From: CAZAKZ01 sp964485695
GTDB taxonomy: Bacteria > Planctomycetota > JAFGQW01
Length of the DNA stretch: 5,517 bases
Reading direction: 5' to 3'
Assembly: GCA_964485695.1 (NCBI GenBank)
Contig: CAZAKZ010000256.1
Span: forward strand, 1-5,517
Shown: in pieces, positions 1-5,517 of the stretch
Numbering within the stretch: position 1 is the first letter of the stretch
Layout: every line of letters begins with the position of its first letter
Translations under genes and position numbers: made by a program
The notes under the pieces: generated by a model
The model's input: the letters and a program-made list of their open reading frames with translations, nothing else
Databases searched by the model: none
What the model was told of the DNA's origin: nothing

Positions 1-50
1 GTCGTTGTTCGAATCACTTATGGAGTGCTAGGAATCAAGACCGGCTATTT

Positions 51-56
51 AGGGAG
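51..56 (+). promoter_or_regulatory. Ribosome binding site of the membrane protein gene
   Basis: AGGGAG lies three bases before the ATG at 60. The spacing is short, but this is the only purine-rich Shine-Dalgarno-like stretch that fits the start. The remaining bases of 1-59 hold no convincing promoter or upstream gene end. Confidence 0.5.
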
Positions 57-59
57 CTC

Positions 60-1814
60 ATGAACACGTCACGCGCACCCGGTTCGGCCACTGAATCGGG
101 TGCACGTCGTATTTTCGTCCGTCTCTCTATCGCTTCGATTTTTCTTGCACCCATCGTGATTTCCGCCTCCCTTGCAGTGCGCTACTTCTGTCCCCTGCCG
201 ATCTGGGACTACTGGGACGTTCTCCACTTGGCTGCAATCATCCCGGACCTGAACGTCTCGACGCTTTTCGACCTCATATGGGTACATTTCGTCGATCAAC
301 GCATGGTGTTTCCCAAGGTCGCCATCTGCGGTCTTGCCAGGCTTACCCAAAATGGACACTACGCCCTGGAGATCGCCCTCGGGTTTGTCTCGCAGCTACT
401 CGTGTTGGGGATCCTGCTGCATTTGATGCGTCCGCTTCGTGACGGGCCGCGGGCCGCGGGCACGTTCCTGCTCCTCGTGACACCTTACCTCCTCTTCTGG
501 CCGGTGCAGCAGTTCCGGTTCCAGCATCACTGGTTTTCGACCCAGTACTCCCTCGTTCTGGCGCCGGGCGTTCTGGCTTTATTTGCACTCGTCCGCTGGC
601 GCGGGGAGTGGCGGGGTTTGCTTTCCGGCATGTTCTTTGCCGTGGTGAGCGGCTATTCCCACGGCACCGGTGCCTTCCTCAGCGTGGCAATCGGAATCGC
701 GTTGTTCATCCATCCAGGCTGGACCCGGACTCAGATGGCCGTGTGGTGGCTCTGGACCGCGGGCCTGATCGTGAGCATCAAGACCGGTATGCCCGGGCGA
801 GAAGCGCTCCGGGTGTCTCCTCTCACGGCCATTCTCTCCGAGCCCCTCGAGTTTCTCCGCTTCTTCCTCAGCTGCCTCGCGCCTTCGTCGCAGCCCCTTG
901 CAGTCGGCATCTTGCTGTTTGTGCTCACGCTTGTCGGCATGACCATCCTGTGGCGATCGGGTCGGCTCCGCGATCCGGCAGTGTTCCCGATGACCATCCT
1001 CTTTCTCTGGACCCTGATCGCCGCGTTTTCGACCACGCTGTTCCGCGGCGCTTCCGGAATTCATCCAAGCCATTATTACTTCTCTTTTTTCGTGTTATTC
1101 CCGCTTGTCGTCTGTCACCTGATCGTCCACGTGAGTCGCTTTCGGACGGTGGGAACAGCGCGACTCCTCGCCCATCCCGTGACGCGGATCGTCCTCCTGA
1201 CCGCCTTTGTCGTGGTCTACACGGACGGCACGGTCTTGGGCCTTCGGGATGCGCGCAAGCGCCACAAGCAGGTGACCCGTGCGGTTGCGCGCCTGCACGA
1301 CCGCTCAATAATCACGTATGATGATGTGCGCAATCTCTATCCCTATCCCCGGATCGTATACGCCCTTTTGGCGCTGAGGGACAAGGGTTTTCTGCCCTGG
1401 ATCGGGGTCGGCCAGTCCCACCGTCAGGTGTCCGTTCGATTCCTCGACCTCGAACGCGAGGGAGTTGAGGTGTGCGCGGGCAGTCCGCGCGGCGTCTGGC
1501 TGCGCGGGCGGAAGACGCTCTCGTACGTCGTTCTCGGTCTTGACCCACCGATCGAAAACCTGGCGGCTGTCTCCTTGAATCTTGCCCTGCTCAGGTCCGT
1601 CGAGGCACGCCTCCACTGGAAGGATACGCAGGGGTGGTCGGGTCCCCTATTGCCCGGTATCAGCAAGATGCGCGGCGACAGGTCGTTGTGGTTTCGCCTC
1701 CCGGAGGGCGAGCGGCATCACTTGCCGGTCACGGCACTGAGGCTCGACTTCGTTGTCCCTGAGCCCGGGTCGTGGATAGGTCTATTCTCGGGTATTCGCG
1801 TCTGGGTCCGGTGA
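60..1814 (+). CDS. Polytopic membrane protein, GT-C glycosyltransferase-like, function unknown
   Basis: The product is a 584-residue integral membrane protein. Hydrophobic segments are visible at about residues 23-42, 103-123, 133-150, 161-178, 187-217 (possibly two), 226-240, 279-297, 309-327, 338-358 and 375-393, giving roughly ten or eleven helices. The loop after the first helix carries IWDYWD (48-53) and then HFVDQRMVFPK (76-86). This recalls the acidic first external loop, and the following H-x-x-x-R-x-x-F-P pattern, of GT-C-like membrane proteins that use lipid-linked sugars. Residues 395-584 are soluble: first a stretch with YPYPRIVYALLALRDKGFLP (427-446), a pattern I associate with uncharacterised bacterial membrane proteins of this kind, then a likely beta-rich end (about 488-584). 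The role is inferred: transfer or modification of a surface glycan. No characterised family member can be named, and catalysis is unproven. The gene is less GC-biased at third positions than its neighbours and lies 153 bases before the next gene, so it is probably a separate unit. The start at 60 is supported by AGGGAG just upstream. Confidence 0.75.
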   Translation: MNTSRAPGSATESGARRIFVRLSIASIFLAPIVISASLAVRYFCPLPIWDYWDVLHLAAIIPDLNVSTLFDLIWVHFVDQRMVFPKVAICGLARLTQNGHYALEIALGFVSQLLVLGILLHLMRPLRDGPRAAGTFLLLVTPYLLFWPVQQFRFQHHWFSTQYSLVLAPGVLALFALVRWRGEWRGLLSGMFFAVVSGYSHGTGAFLSVAIGIALFIHPGWTRTQMAVWWLWTAGLIVSIKTGMPGREALRVSPLTAILSEPLEFLRFFLSCLAPSSQPLAVGILLFVLTLVGMTILWRSGRLRDPAVFPMTILFLWTLIAAFSTTLFRGASGIHPSHYYFSFFVLFPLVVCHLIVHVSRFRTVGTARLLAHPVTRIVLLTAFVVVYTDGTVLGLRDARKRHKQVTRAVARLHDRSIITYDDVRNLYPYPRIVYALLALRDKGFLPWIGVGQSHRQVSVRFLDLEREGVEVCAGSPRGVWLRGRKTLSYVVLGLDPPIENLAAVSLNLALLRSVEARLHWKDTQGWSGPLLPGISKMRGDRSLWFRLPEGERHHLPVTALRLDFVVPEPGSWIGLFSGIRVWVR

Positions 1815-1860
1815 GGGGGCAGCCGGCACCGGCAGTGACGTGGCTCGAGCGGGCAAATGC

Positions 1861-1889
1861 TTGAAAATGGCCCAATCCCCTGAGACAAT
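1861..1889 (+). promoter_or_regulatory. Candidate sigma70-type promoter for the three-gene operon
   Basis: TTGAAA (1861-1866, five of six matches to the -35 consensus) is followed after exactly 17 bases by GACAAT (1884-1889, four of six matches to the -10 consensus). It sits in the most A/T-rich part of the 153-base gap between the membrane protein gene and the M20 gene, about 80 bases before the latter's start. The spacing is ideal but the -10 box is weak. The call rests on pattern only. Confidence 0.35.
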
Positions 1890-1901
1890 CCGGTTGACCG
1901 G
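1890..1901 (+). repeat. Inverted repeat just downstream of the candidate -10 box, possible operator
   Basis: CCGGT-TG-ACCGG is a perfect 5-base inverted repeat with a 2-base centre. It begins immediately after the candidate -10 hexamer, where the transcription start would fall, a position used by repressor operators. A second small dyad, GGAC-CA-GTCC (1903-1912), and the palindrome CGGGATCCCG (1927-1936) follow in the same leader. Short dyads are common by chance in GC-rich DNA, so only the position makes this one notable. Confidence 0.25.
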
Positions 1902-1955
1902 GGGACCAGTCCGGCACGGAAGCCGCCGGGATCCCGAACCACGACCTTGAGCACC

Positions 1956-1962
1956 GGAGGAG
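1956..1962 (+). promoter_or_regulatory. Ribosome binding site that fixes the M20 gene start
   Basis: GGAGGAG is a near-perfect Shine-Dalgarno sequence five bases before the ATG at 1968. A longer reading from the TTG at 1947 would place this motif inside the gene and add seven residues (STGGAA-type) with no recognisable site before it. The ATG at 1968 is therefore the better start. Confidence 0.8.
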
Positions 1963-1967
1963 CAGCC

Positions 1968-3206
1968 ATGGGCGACAGCACTGCCGTCAAACAGTATTTT
2001 ACCGAACACCGGGACGAGATCCGGAACCGCATCGTAGGCCTCGTTAACGAGATGGTGAAGGAGAAGACCGTCAACGTGGTCTCGGAGAAGCTCGTGGAGC
2101 ATCCCTACCTGGAGATCCGGGGCGAGGAGTTCCGGGTGGCCGAGATCGTGAAGCGGGAGTTCGATGCCATGGGCATCCCGTACGAGACGTTTGCCCGCAT
2201 GGAGGGGCGGCCCAATGTCATCGGCGCCCTGGGCAAGGACACCTCGGGCAAGCGGCTGCTCATGCCCGCCCACATGGACATCGTGCCCGCCGGTGAGGGC
2301 TGGGACACCGATCCCTTCGAGGTGGTAGAGAAGGACGGCCGGCTCTACGGCCGGGGCACCCTGGACAACAAGGGACCCCTGGCTTCCATCATGGTGGCGG
2401 CGGAGGTGATGAAGAACCAGGGGCTGGACCAGGACCTGAGCGGGCAGCTGCTCATCGCGGCCCTGGCCGACGAGGAGGCCGAGGATCCGGACGGAATCGA
2501 CTACGGCATCGGCTACCTCATGGAGGAGAAGCTGATCCACCCCACGTACGCGGTGATCCCCGACATCGGGGAGAACATGAAGAGCATCGATATCGCCGAG
2601 AAGGGCCGCACCGTGTTCAAGATCAACGCCATCGGCCGCCAGGCCCACGGCTCCACCCCGGAACGGGGCATCAACGCCGTGTTCATGATGGCCGGCCTGG
2701 TGAAGGAGATCGAGGCGTTGAAGTTTAAATACGAGGTGCACCCGGTGCTCGGCCACCCCTCGCTGAATCTCGGTGAGATCCACGGCGGAGCGGCACCGAA
2801 CATCGTCCCGGGGACCTGCATGATCTACCTGGACATCCGCACCGTCCCCGGCATGACAAAGGACGGGGTGTTCGGCCAGCTCAAGGGGTGCTGCGACAGG
2901 GTGGAGAACGGGAAGTTTGAGGTGGAGGTGCTCTCCTGGAACGAACCCCACGGCATCGAGCCGGATAACGAAGTGGTCCAGGCGATCCAGCGCCACGCCC
3001 AGGACGTGCTGGGCCTGAAGCCCGAGCCCTTCGGCATGGGGGGCGGCACTTACGCCAAGACCCTGAACGTGAACGACGTTCTGGCCGTAGGCTGGGGCCC
3101 CGGAGACGACGAGGCCTTCCACGTGGCCAACGAGTTCGTGGAGATCGAGCAGCTGGTGGACTTCAGCCTGCTTACCTGCCTGCTGTCGCTGGATTTGCTG
3201 GCGTGA
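1968..3206 (+). CDS. M20 family metallohydrolase (PepV/Sapep/ArgE-DapE-like)
   Basis: This is a 412-residue di-metal (normally zinc) amidohydrolase of the M20 peptidase family, which cleaves dipeptides or N-acyl amino acids. All core positions are visible: AHMDIVPAGEGW with H102 (metal) and D104; GRGTLDNKGP with D133 (bridging metal ligand); DEE at 168-170, with E169 as the expected general base and E170 as a metal ligand; PDIGE with D199 in the third-ligand position; HGSTP with H227 from the dimerisation/lid domain; and FHVANE with H385 as the last ligand. The lid domain spans roughly 205-320. An Asp at 199 rather than the Glu of DapE/ArgE, together with the GRGxxDNKGP motif, points to the PepV/Sapep dipeptidase side of the family. 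There is no signal peptide, so it should be cytoplasmic, unlike the next two products. It is the first gene of the operon, 19 bases before the isomerase-like gene. Exact substrate is unknown. The assignment to family is very sure, to subfamily only moderately. Confidence 0.93.
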   Translation: MGDSTAVKQYFTEHRDEIRNRIVGLVNEMVKEKTVNVVSEKLVEHPYLEIRGEEFRVAEIVKREFDAMGIPYETFARMEGRPNVIGALGKDTSGKRLLMPAHMDIVPAGEGWDTDPFEVVEKDGRLYGRGTLDNKGPLASIMVAAEVMKNQGLDQDLSGQLLIAALADEEAEDPDGIDYGIGYLMEEKLIHPTYAVIPDIGENMKSIDIAEKGRTVFKINAIGRQAHGSTPERGINAVFMMAGLVKEIEALKFKYEVHPVLGHPSLNLGEIHGGAAPNIVPGTCMIYLDIRTVPGMTKDGVFGQLKGCCDRVENGKFEVEVLSWNEPHGIEPDNEVVQAIQRHAQDVLGLKPEPFGMGGGTYAKTLNVNDVLAVGWGPGDDEAFHVANEFVEIEQLVDFSLLTCLLSLDLLA

Positions 3207-3213
3207 ACATGAA

Positions 3214-3219
3214 AGAGGA
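3214..3219 (+). promoter_or_regulatory. Ribosome binding site of the isomerase-like gene
   Basis: AGAGGA lies six bases before the ATG at 3226, within the 19-base gap after the M20 stop codon. It supports both the start and translation from a shared transcript. Confidence 0.75.
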
Positions 3220-3225
3220 CCGACC

Positions 3226-4137
3226 ATGAATCGCAGGGAATTCATCCTGACCGGCCTTGCCGCCGGAACGGTGCTCGCCGTTTCTCCCCGCTCCGCTCAC
3301 GGCCAGGAGGGGAAGCCGGCTCCACAGTTCAAGCTGAAATATGCTCCCCACTTCGGCATGTTTCGCCACCACGCGGGCCGCGACCTGGTGAGTCAGGTCG
3401 AGTTCATGGCGGATCAGGGTTTCACGGCCCTGGAAGACAACGGCATGATGCGTCGCACCCCCGCGGACCAGGACCGCGTCGCCCGCGCCATGGAGCGGCG
3501 GGGCATGACCATGGGCGTTTTCGTTGCCGAGGCGGACTTCCGGCAGAAGACGTTCGTGCGCAGGAACAGTGAGGGCAGGGAGAACCTCGTCAAGAAAATG
3601 AAGGCCGCAGTGGAAGTGGCCAAGCGCGTGAACGCCCGGTGGTGCACGGTCGTCCCGGGCGCCTTCGATCCCGGCCTGGAGCCGGAATACCAGACAGCCA
3701 ACTGCATCGAGAACCTGAAGTGGTGCGCCGAGGTGTGCGAGCCTGCCGGCCTGGTGATGGTTCTGGAGCCGCTGAATCCGTGGCGCAATCACCCGGGCCT
3801 GTTCCTCACCCGGATCCCCCAGGCGTACCAGATCTGCCGGGCGGTGGGCAGCCCCAGCTGCAAGATCCTGAACGACCTCTATCACCAGCAGATCACAGAG
3901 GGAAACCTGATCCCGAACATCGACCGGGCCTGGGAGGAGATCGCCTACTTCCAGGTCGGGGACAATCCCGGACGGAAGGAGCCGACCACCGGTGAGATCA
4001 ACTACCGGAACATCTTCAAGCACATCCACAAGAAGGGCTTCAAGGGGATCGTCGGCATGGAACACGGCAACAGCAAGCCGGGTGTCGAAGGCGAAGACGC
4101 GGTGATCCGGGCCTATCGCGCCTGTGACGATTTCTGA
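3226..4137 (+). CDS. Tat-exported hydroxypyruvate isomerase-like TIM-barrel protein (sugar phosphate isomerase/epimerase superfamily)
   Basis: The 303-residue product begins with a twin-arginine signal: NRREF (2-6), a hydrophobic run (7-19) and a likely signal-peptidase site after SAHG (about residue 26). The mature part is a xylose-isomerase-like TIM barrel. It closely follows the hydroxypyruvate isomerase (Hyi) pattern: VLEPLN with E181, LNDLYHQQ with D217 and H220, YFQVGDNPGRKEPTTGEINY (241-260) with Q243, and GMEHG with E279. E181, D217, Q243 and E279 occupy the metal-binding and catalytic positions of that family, so the active site looks intact. Known Hyi and related 2-oxo-tetronate isomerases (OtnI) are cytosolic ketose-aldose isomerases. 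The export signal sets this branch apart, and it probably acts on another alpha-hydroxy carbonyl or sugar derivative. The gene lies between the M20 gene (19 bases) and the oxidoreductase gene (14 bases). The fold and Tat signal are sure. The reaction is inferred, so no symbol is given. Confidence 0.9.
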   Translation: MNRREFILTGLAAGTVLAVSPRSAHGQEGKPAPQFKLKYAPHFGMFRHHAGRDLVSQVEFMADQGFTALEDNGMMRRTPADQDRVARAMERRGMTMGVFVAEADFRQKTFVRRNSEGRENLVKKMKAAVEVAKRVNARWCTVVPGAFDPGLEPEYQTANCIENLKWCAEVCEPAGLVMVLEPLNPWRNHPGLFLTRIPQAYQICRAVGSPSCKILNDLYHQQITEGNLIPNIDRAWEEIAYFQVGDNPGRKEPTTGEINYRNIFKHIHKKGFKGIVGMEHGNSKPGVEGEDAVIRAYRACDDF

Positions 4138-4140
4138 GAA

Positions 4141-4146
4141 AGGGGG
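4141..4146 (+). promoter_or_regulatory. Ribosome binding site that decides the oxidoreductase start
   Basis: AGGGGG lies five bases before the ATG at 4152. A second in-frame ATG at 4170 (giving MTRRDFLK directly) has only a weak CACGGG before it, so 4152 is preferred. Either start keeps the Tat motif. Confidence 0.7.
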
Positions 4147-4151
4147 AATCC

Positions 4152-5453
4152 ATGAACGACACGCACGGGATGACGAGGCGTGATTTCCTGAAGGCCTCGG
4201 CTGTGGCGTCTGCGGCCCTGGCCACTGCGGCTCCCCACGTGTTCGCCGGGGGGTCGGACATGCTGCGTGTCGGCGTCATCGGCTGCGGAGGCAGGGGCAC
4301 GTCGGCCGCGGTCAACTGCCTGGAGTCCTCGGAAGGCGTGGAAATCGTCGCCCTCTGCGACCTCTTCGAGGACCGCGTCCTCAGGTCCTGGAAGCGCCTG
4401 AGGAATCACACAAAGGTGGGTGGGGGCGTGAAAGTGGAGAAGCGCCGCGTATTCTGGGGATTCGACGCCTACGAGAAGGTCCTGGAAAGCGGTGTGGACA
4501 TGGTCATCATGGCCACCCCTCCCCATTTCCGCCCCTGTCATTTCAAGGCTGCCGTGGAGGCCGGCAAGCATGTGTTCATGGAGAAGCCTGTGGCCGTGGA
4601 TCCTCCGGGTGTGCGGTCCGTGATGGAATCCGCAGACCTCGCCGGCAAGAAGAGCCTCGGGGTGGTGTCGGGCACCCAGCGGCGCCACCAGGCCCATTAC
4701 ATGGAAATCATGAAACGTATACACGGCGGAGCTCTCGGCGAGATCACGGGAGCCAGCTGCTACTGGAACTCCGGCGCCCTCTGGGAGAAGCGTGCTGCGG
4801 ACAACTTCATGAAATGGAGAATGGGCAAGTATTCGGACATGGAGTACCAGTGTCGCAACTGGCTCTTCTTCACCTGGCTCTCCGGCGACCACCTGGTGGA
4901 GCAGCACATGCACAACCTGGACGTCATCAACTGGGCCCTGGGCGCCCACCCCGAACGCGCCCTGGGTATGGGCGGTCGCCAGGCGCGTACCGAACCCCAG
5001 TATGGCAACATCTGGGACCACTTCGCCGTGGAATACGTCTACCCGAGCGGCCGCCGGGTGCACAGCATGTGCCGCCAGACCCCAGGCGCCTCCGTCCGTA
5101 TTGCCGAGCAGATCGTGGGCACGCTAGGCCGGGCCGACACCTCCAGGAGCCACGCCCGCATCTCCGGCAAAAACGCCTGGGAGCACGAGGAGGAATCCAC
5201 CAATCCCTATATCCAGGAGCACACGGATCTGATCCGGAGCATCCGCGAGGGAAAACCGCTCAACGAGGGCCGGCAGGTCGCCGAGAGTACCATGACCGCG
5301 ATCCTCGGCCGCATGAGCGCGTACACGGGCCGGGAAGTGAGCTGGAAGTGGGCCATGAAGTCGTCGAAGCTCGATACGATCCTGGAGACGTACGAATTCG
5401 GCGACCTCATGGTGGACCCGGTGGCCGTGCCGGGGAAGACGAAGCTGGTGTGA
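4152..5453 (+). CDS. Tat-exported Gfo/Idh/MocA family oxidoreductase
   Basis: The 433-residue product belongs to the glucose-fructose oxidoreductase/inositol dehydrogenase/MocA family, which oxidises or reduces sugar and cyclitol hydroxyl groups with NAD(P). It starts with a canonical Tat signal: TRRDFLK (8-14), a hydrophobic alanine-rich run (15-28) and a probable cleavage site after VFA (about 32). The Rossmann domain follows, with GVIGCGGRG (41-49) as the dinucleotide loop, CD at 69-70 near the expected end of the second strand, ATPPH (121-125) and MEKP (143-146) carrying the conserved catalytic Lys145. The C-terminal alpha/beta substrate domain holds EQHMHNLDVINW (250-261), whose H254 and D257 fit the family's conserved His/Asp region. 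A C-terminal helix region (NPYIQEHTDLIRSIREGKPL, 351-370) is typical of the exported members. The Tat system would allow export with the cofactor already bound, as in Zymomonas glucose-fructose oxidoreductase. It is the third gene of the operon. Family and export are sure. Substrate and cofactor use are unknown. Confidence 0.94.
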   Translation: MNDTHGMTRRDFLKASAVASAALATAAPHVFAGGSDMLRVGVIGCGGRGTSAAVNCLESSEGVEIVALCDLFEDRVLRSWKRLRNHTKVGGGVKVEKRRVFWGFDAYEKVLESGVDMVIMATPPHFRPCHFKAAVEAGKHVFMEKPVAVDPPGVRSVMESADLAGKKSLGVVSGTQRRHQAHYMEIMKRIHGGALGEITGASCYWNSGALWEKRAADNFMKWRMGKYSDMEYQCRNWLFFTWLSGDHLVEQHMHNLDVINWALGAHPERALGMGGRQARTEPQYGNIWDHFAVEYVYPSGRRVHSMCRQTPGASVRIAEQIVGTLGRADTSRSHARISGKNAWEHEEESTNPYIQEHTDLIRSIREGKPLNEGRQVAESTMTAILGRMSAYTGREVSWKWAMKSSKLDTILETYEFGDLMVDPVAVPGKTKLV

Positions 5454-5457
5454 GGGG
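5453..5457 (+). promoter_or_regulatory. Possible ribosome binding site for a following gene
   Basis: AGGGG overlaps the last base of the oxidoreductase stop codon and lies seven bases before a GTG at 5465. Its strength and spacing resemble those of the other sites in this operon. Confidence 0.35.
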
Positions 5458-5464
5458 AACGTCC

Positions 5465-5517
5465 GTGTCCTTTCGGCAAGCCTGCATGACACCCATCGAT
5501 TCTGAGAGTATTTTTGG
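5465..5517 (+). CDS. Possible start of a further operon gene, cut by the window edge
   Basis: A frame opens at GTG 5465, with an in-frame ATG at 5486, and stays open to the last base, giving about 17 codons (MSFRQACMTPIDSESIFG-like with the partial last codon). The AGGGG at 5453-5457 supports the GTG start, whereas the ATG at 5486 has no clear site before it. The piece is too short to recognise a family. An open frame of this length can occur by chance, so confidence is low. Confidence 0.35.
   Translation, partial: MSFRQACMTPIDSESIF

Noticed and set aside
608..1321. Plus-strand open frame of 237 codons inside the membrane protein gene
   Set aside because: It is Arg/Pro/Ser-rich low-complexity sequence, typical of an out-of-frame reading. 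The 60-1814 frame gives well-formed membrane helices throughout.
1822..1833. GCCGG-CA-CCGGC inverted repeat after the membrane protein gene, considered as a terminator
   Set aside because: The 2-base centre is too short for a stable loop at full pairing, and no T run follows.
1857..1883. Eight-codon frame (MLENGPIP) that might be a leader peptide
   Set aside because: It overlaps the candidate promoter, has no good ribosome binding site and no codon run suggestive of attenuation.
1947..1967. TTG start giving a seven-residue longer M20 protein
   Set aside because: The strong GGAGGAG at 1956-1962 would lie inside this extension and is ideally placed for the ATG at 1968.
1782..3245. Very long minus-strand open frame (487 codons) covering the whole M20 gene
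   Set aside because: Its translation is rich in His, Leu, Val and Asp with no recognisable domain, and it is the mirror of a strongly G/C-ending gene whose catalytic motifs are all intact on the plus strand.
3226..4137. Calling the TIM barrel hyi or otnI
   Set aside because: The active-site pattern matches, but the Tat signal and the lack of glyoxylate- or tetronate-pathway neighbours make the specific reaction unsupported.
3172..5063. Minus-strand open frames of 297 and 316 codons opposite the isomerase and oxidoreductase genes
   Set aside because: They share the same His/Leu/Val-rich look without motifs, and the plus-strand genes have Tat signals, active-site motifs and ribosome binding sites.

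Overview
This is a GC-rich bacterial window with four complete genes, all on the plus strand, and a possible fifth gene that runs off the right edge. No RNA genes, CRISPR arrays, insertion sequences or phage genes were seen. Two enzymes carry twin-arginine (Tat) signals: a hydroxypyruvate-isomerase-type TIM barrel and a Gfo/Idh/MocA oxidoreductase. Tat-exported members of these two families are abundant in Planctomycetota, Verrucomicrobiota, Acidobacteriota, Latescibacterota, Hydrogenedentota and related, often metagenome-derived, Gram-negative lineages. That is a hint from gene content, not a taxonomic assignment.

Layout: 1-59 is a short upstream stretch with a ribosome binding site. 60-1814 encodes a 584-residue polytopic membrane protein with a GT-C-like look and a soluble C-terminal tail. 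1815-1967 is a 153-base gap with a candidate sigma70-type promoter followed by a small inverted repeat. 1968-3206 encodes a cytoplasmic M20 metallohydrolase of the PepV/Sapep/ArgE-DapE type. 3226-4137 encodes the Tat-exported hydroxypyruvate-isomerase-like protein. 4152-5453 encodes the Tat-exported Gfo/Idh/MocA oxidoreductase. 5465-5517 may be the start of a further gene with a GTG start.

The last three complete genes are separated by 19 and 14 bases, and each has a strong Shine-Dalgarno sequence, so they read as one operon, probably transcribed from the 1815-1967 gap. The membrane protein gene is visibly less G/C-biased at third codon positions and looks like a separate unit, probably from a cell-surface polysaccharide or envelope locus.

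A reasonable inference is that the operon processes a small carbohydrate-like compound. The isomerase and the oxidoreductase would interconvert hydroxy and keto groups outside the cytoplasmic membrane, and the M20 enzyme would hydrolyse an amide or peptide bond inside. The substrate cannot be read from the sequence. The families are known. Only the combination, with an intact isomerase active site on an exported protein next to an exported nucleotide-dependent oxidoreductase and a cytosolic amidohydrolase, deserves a second look.
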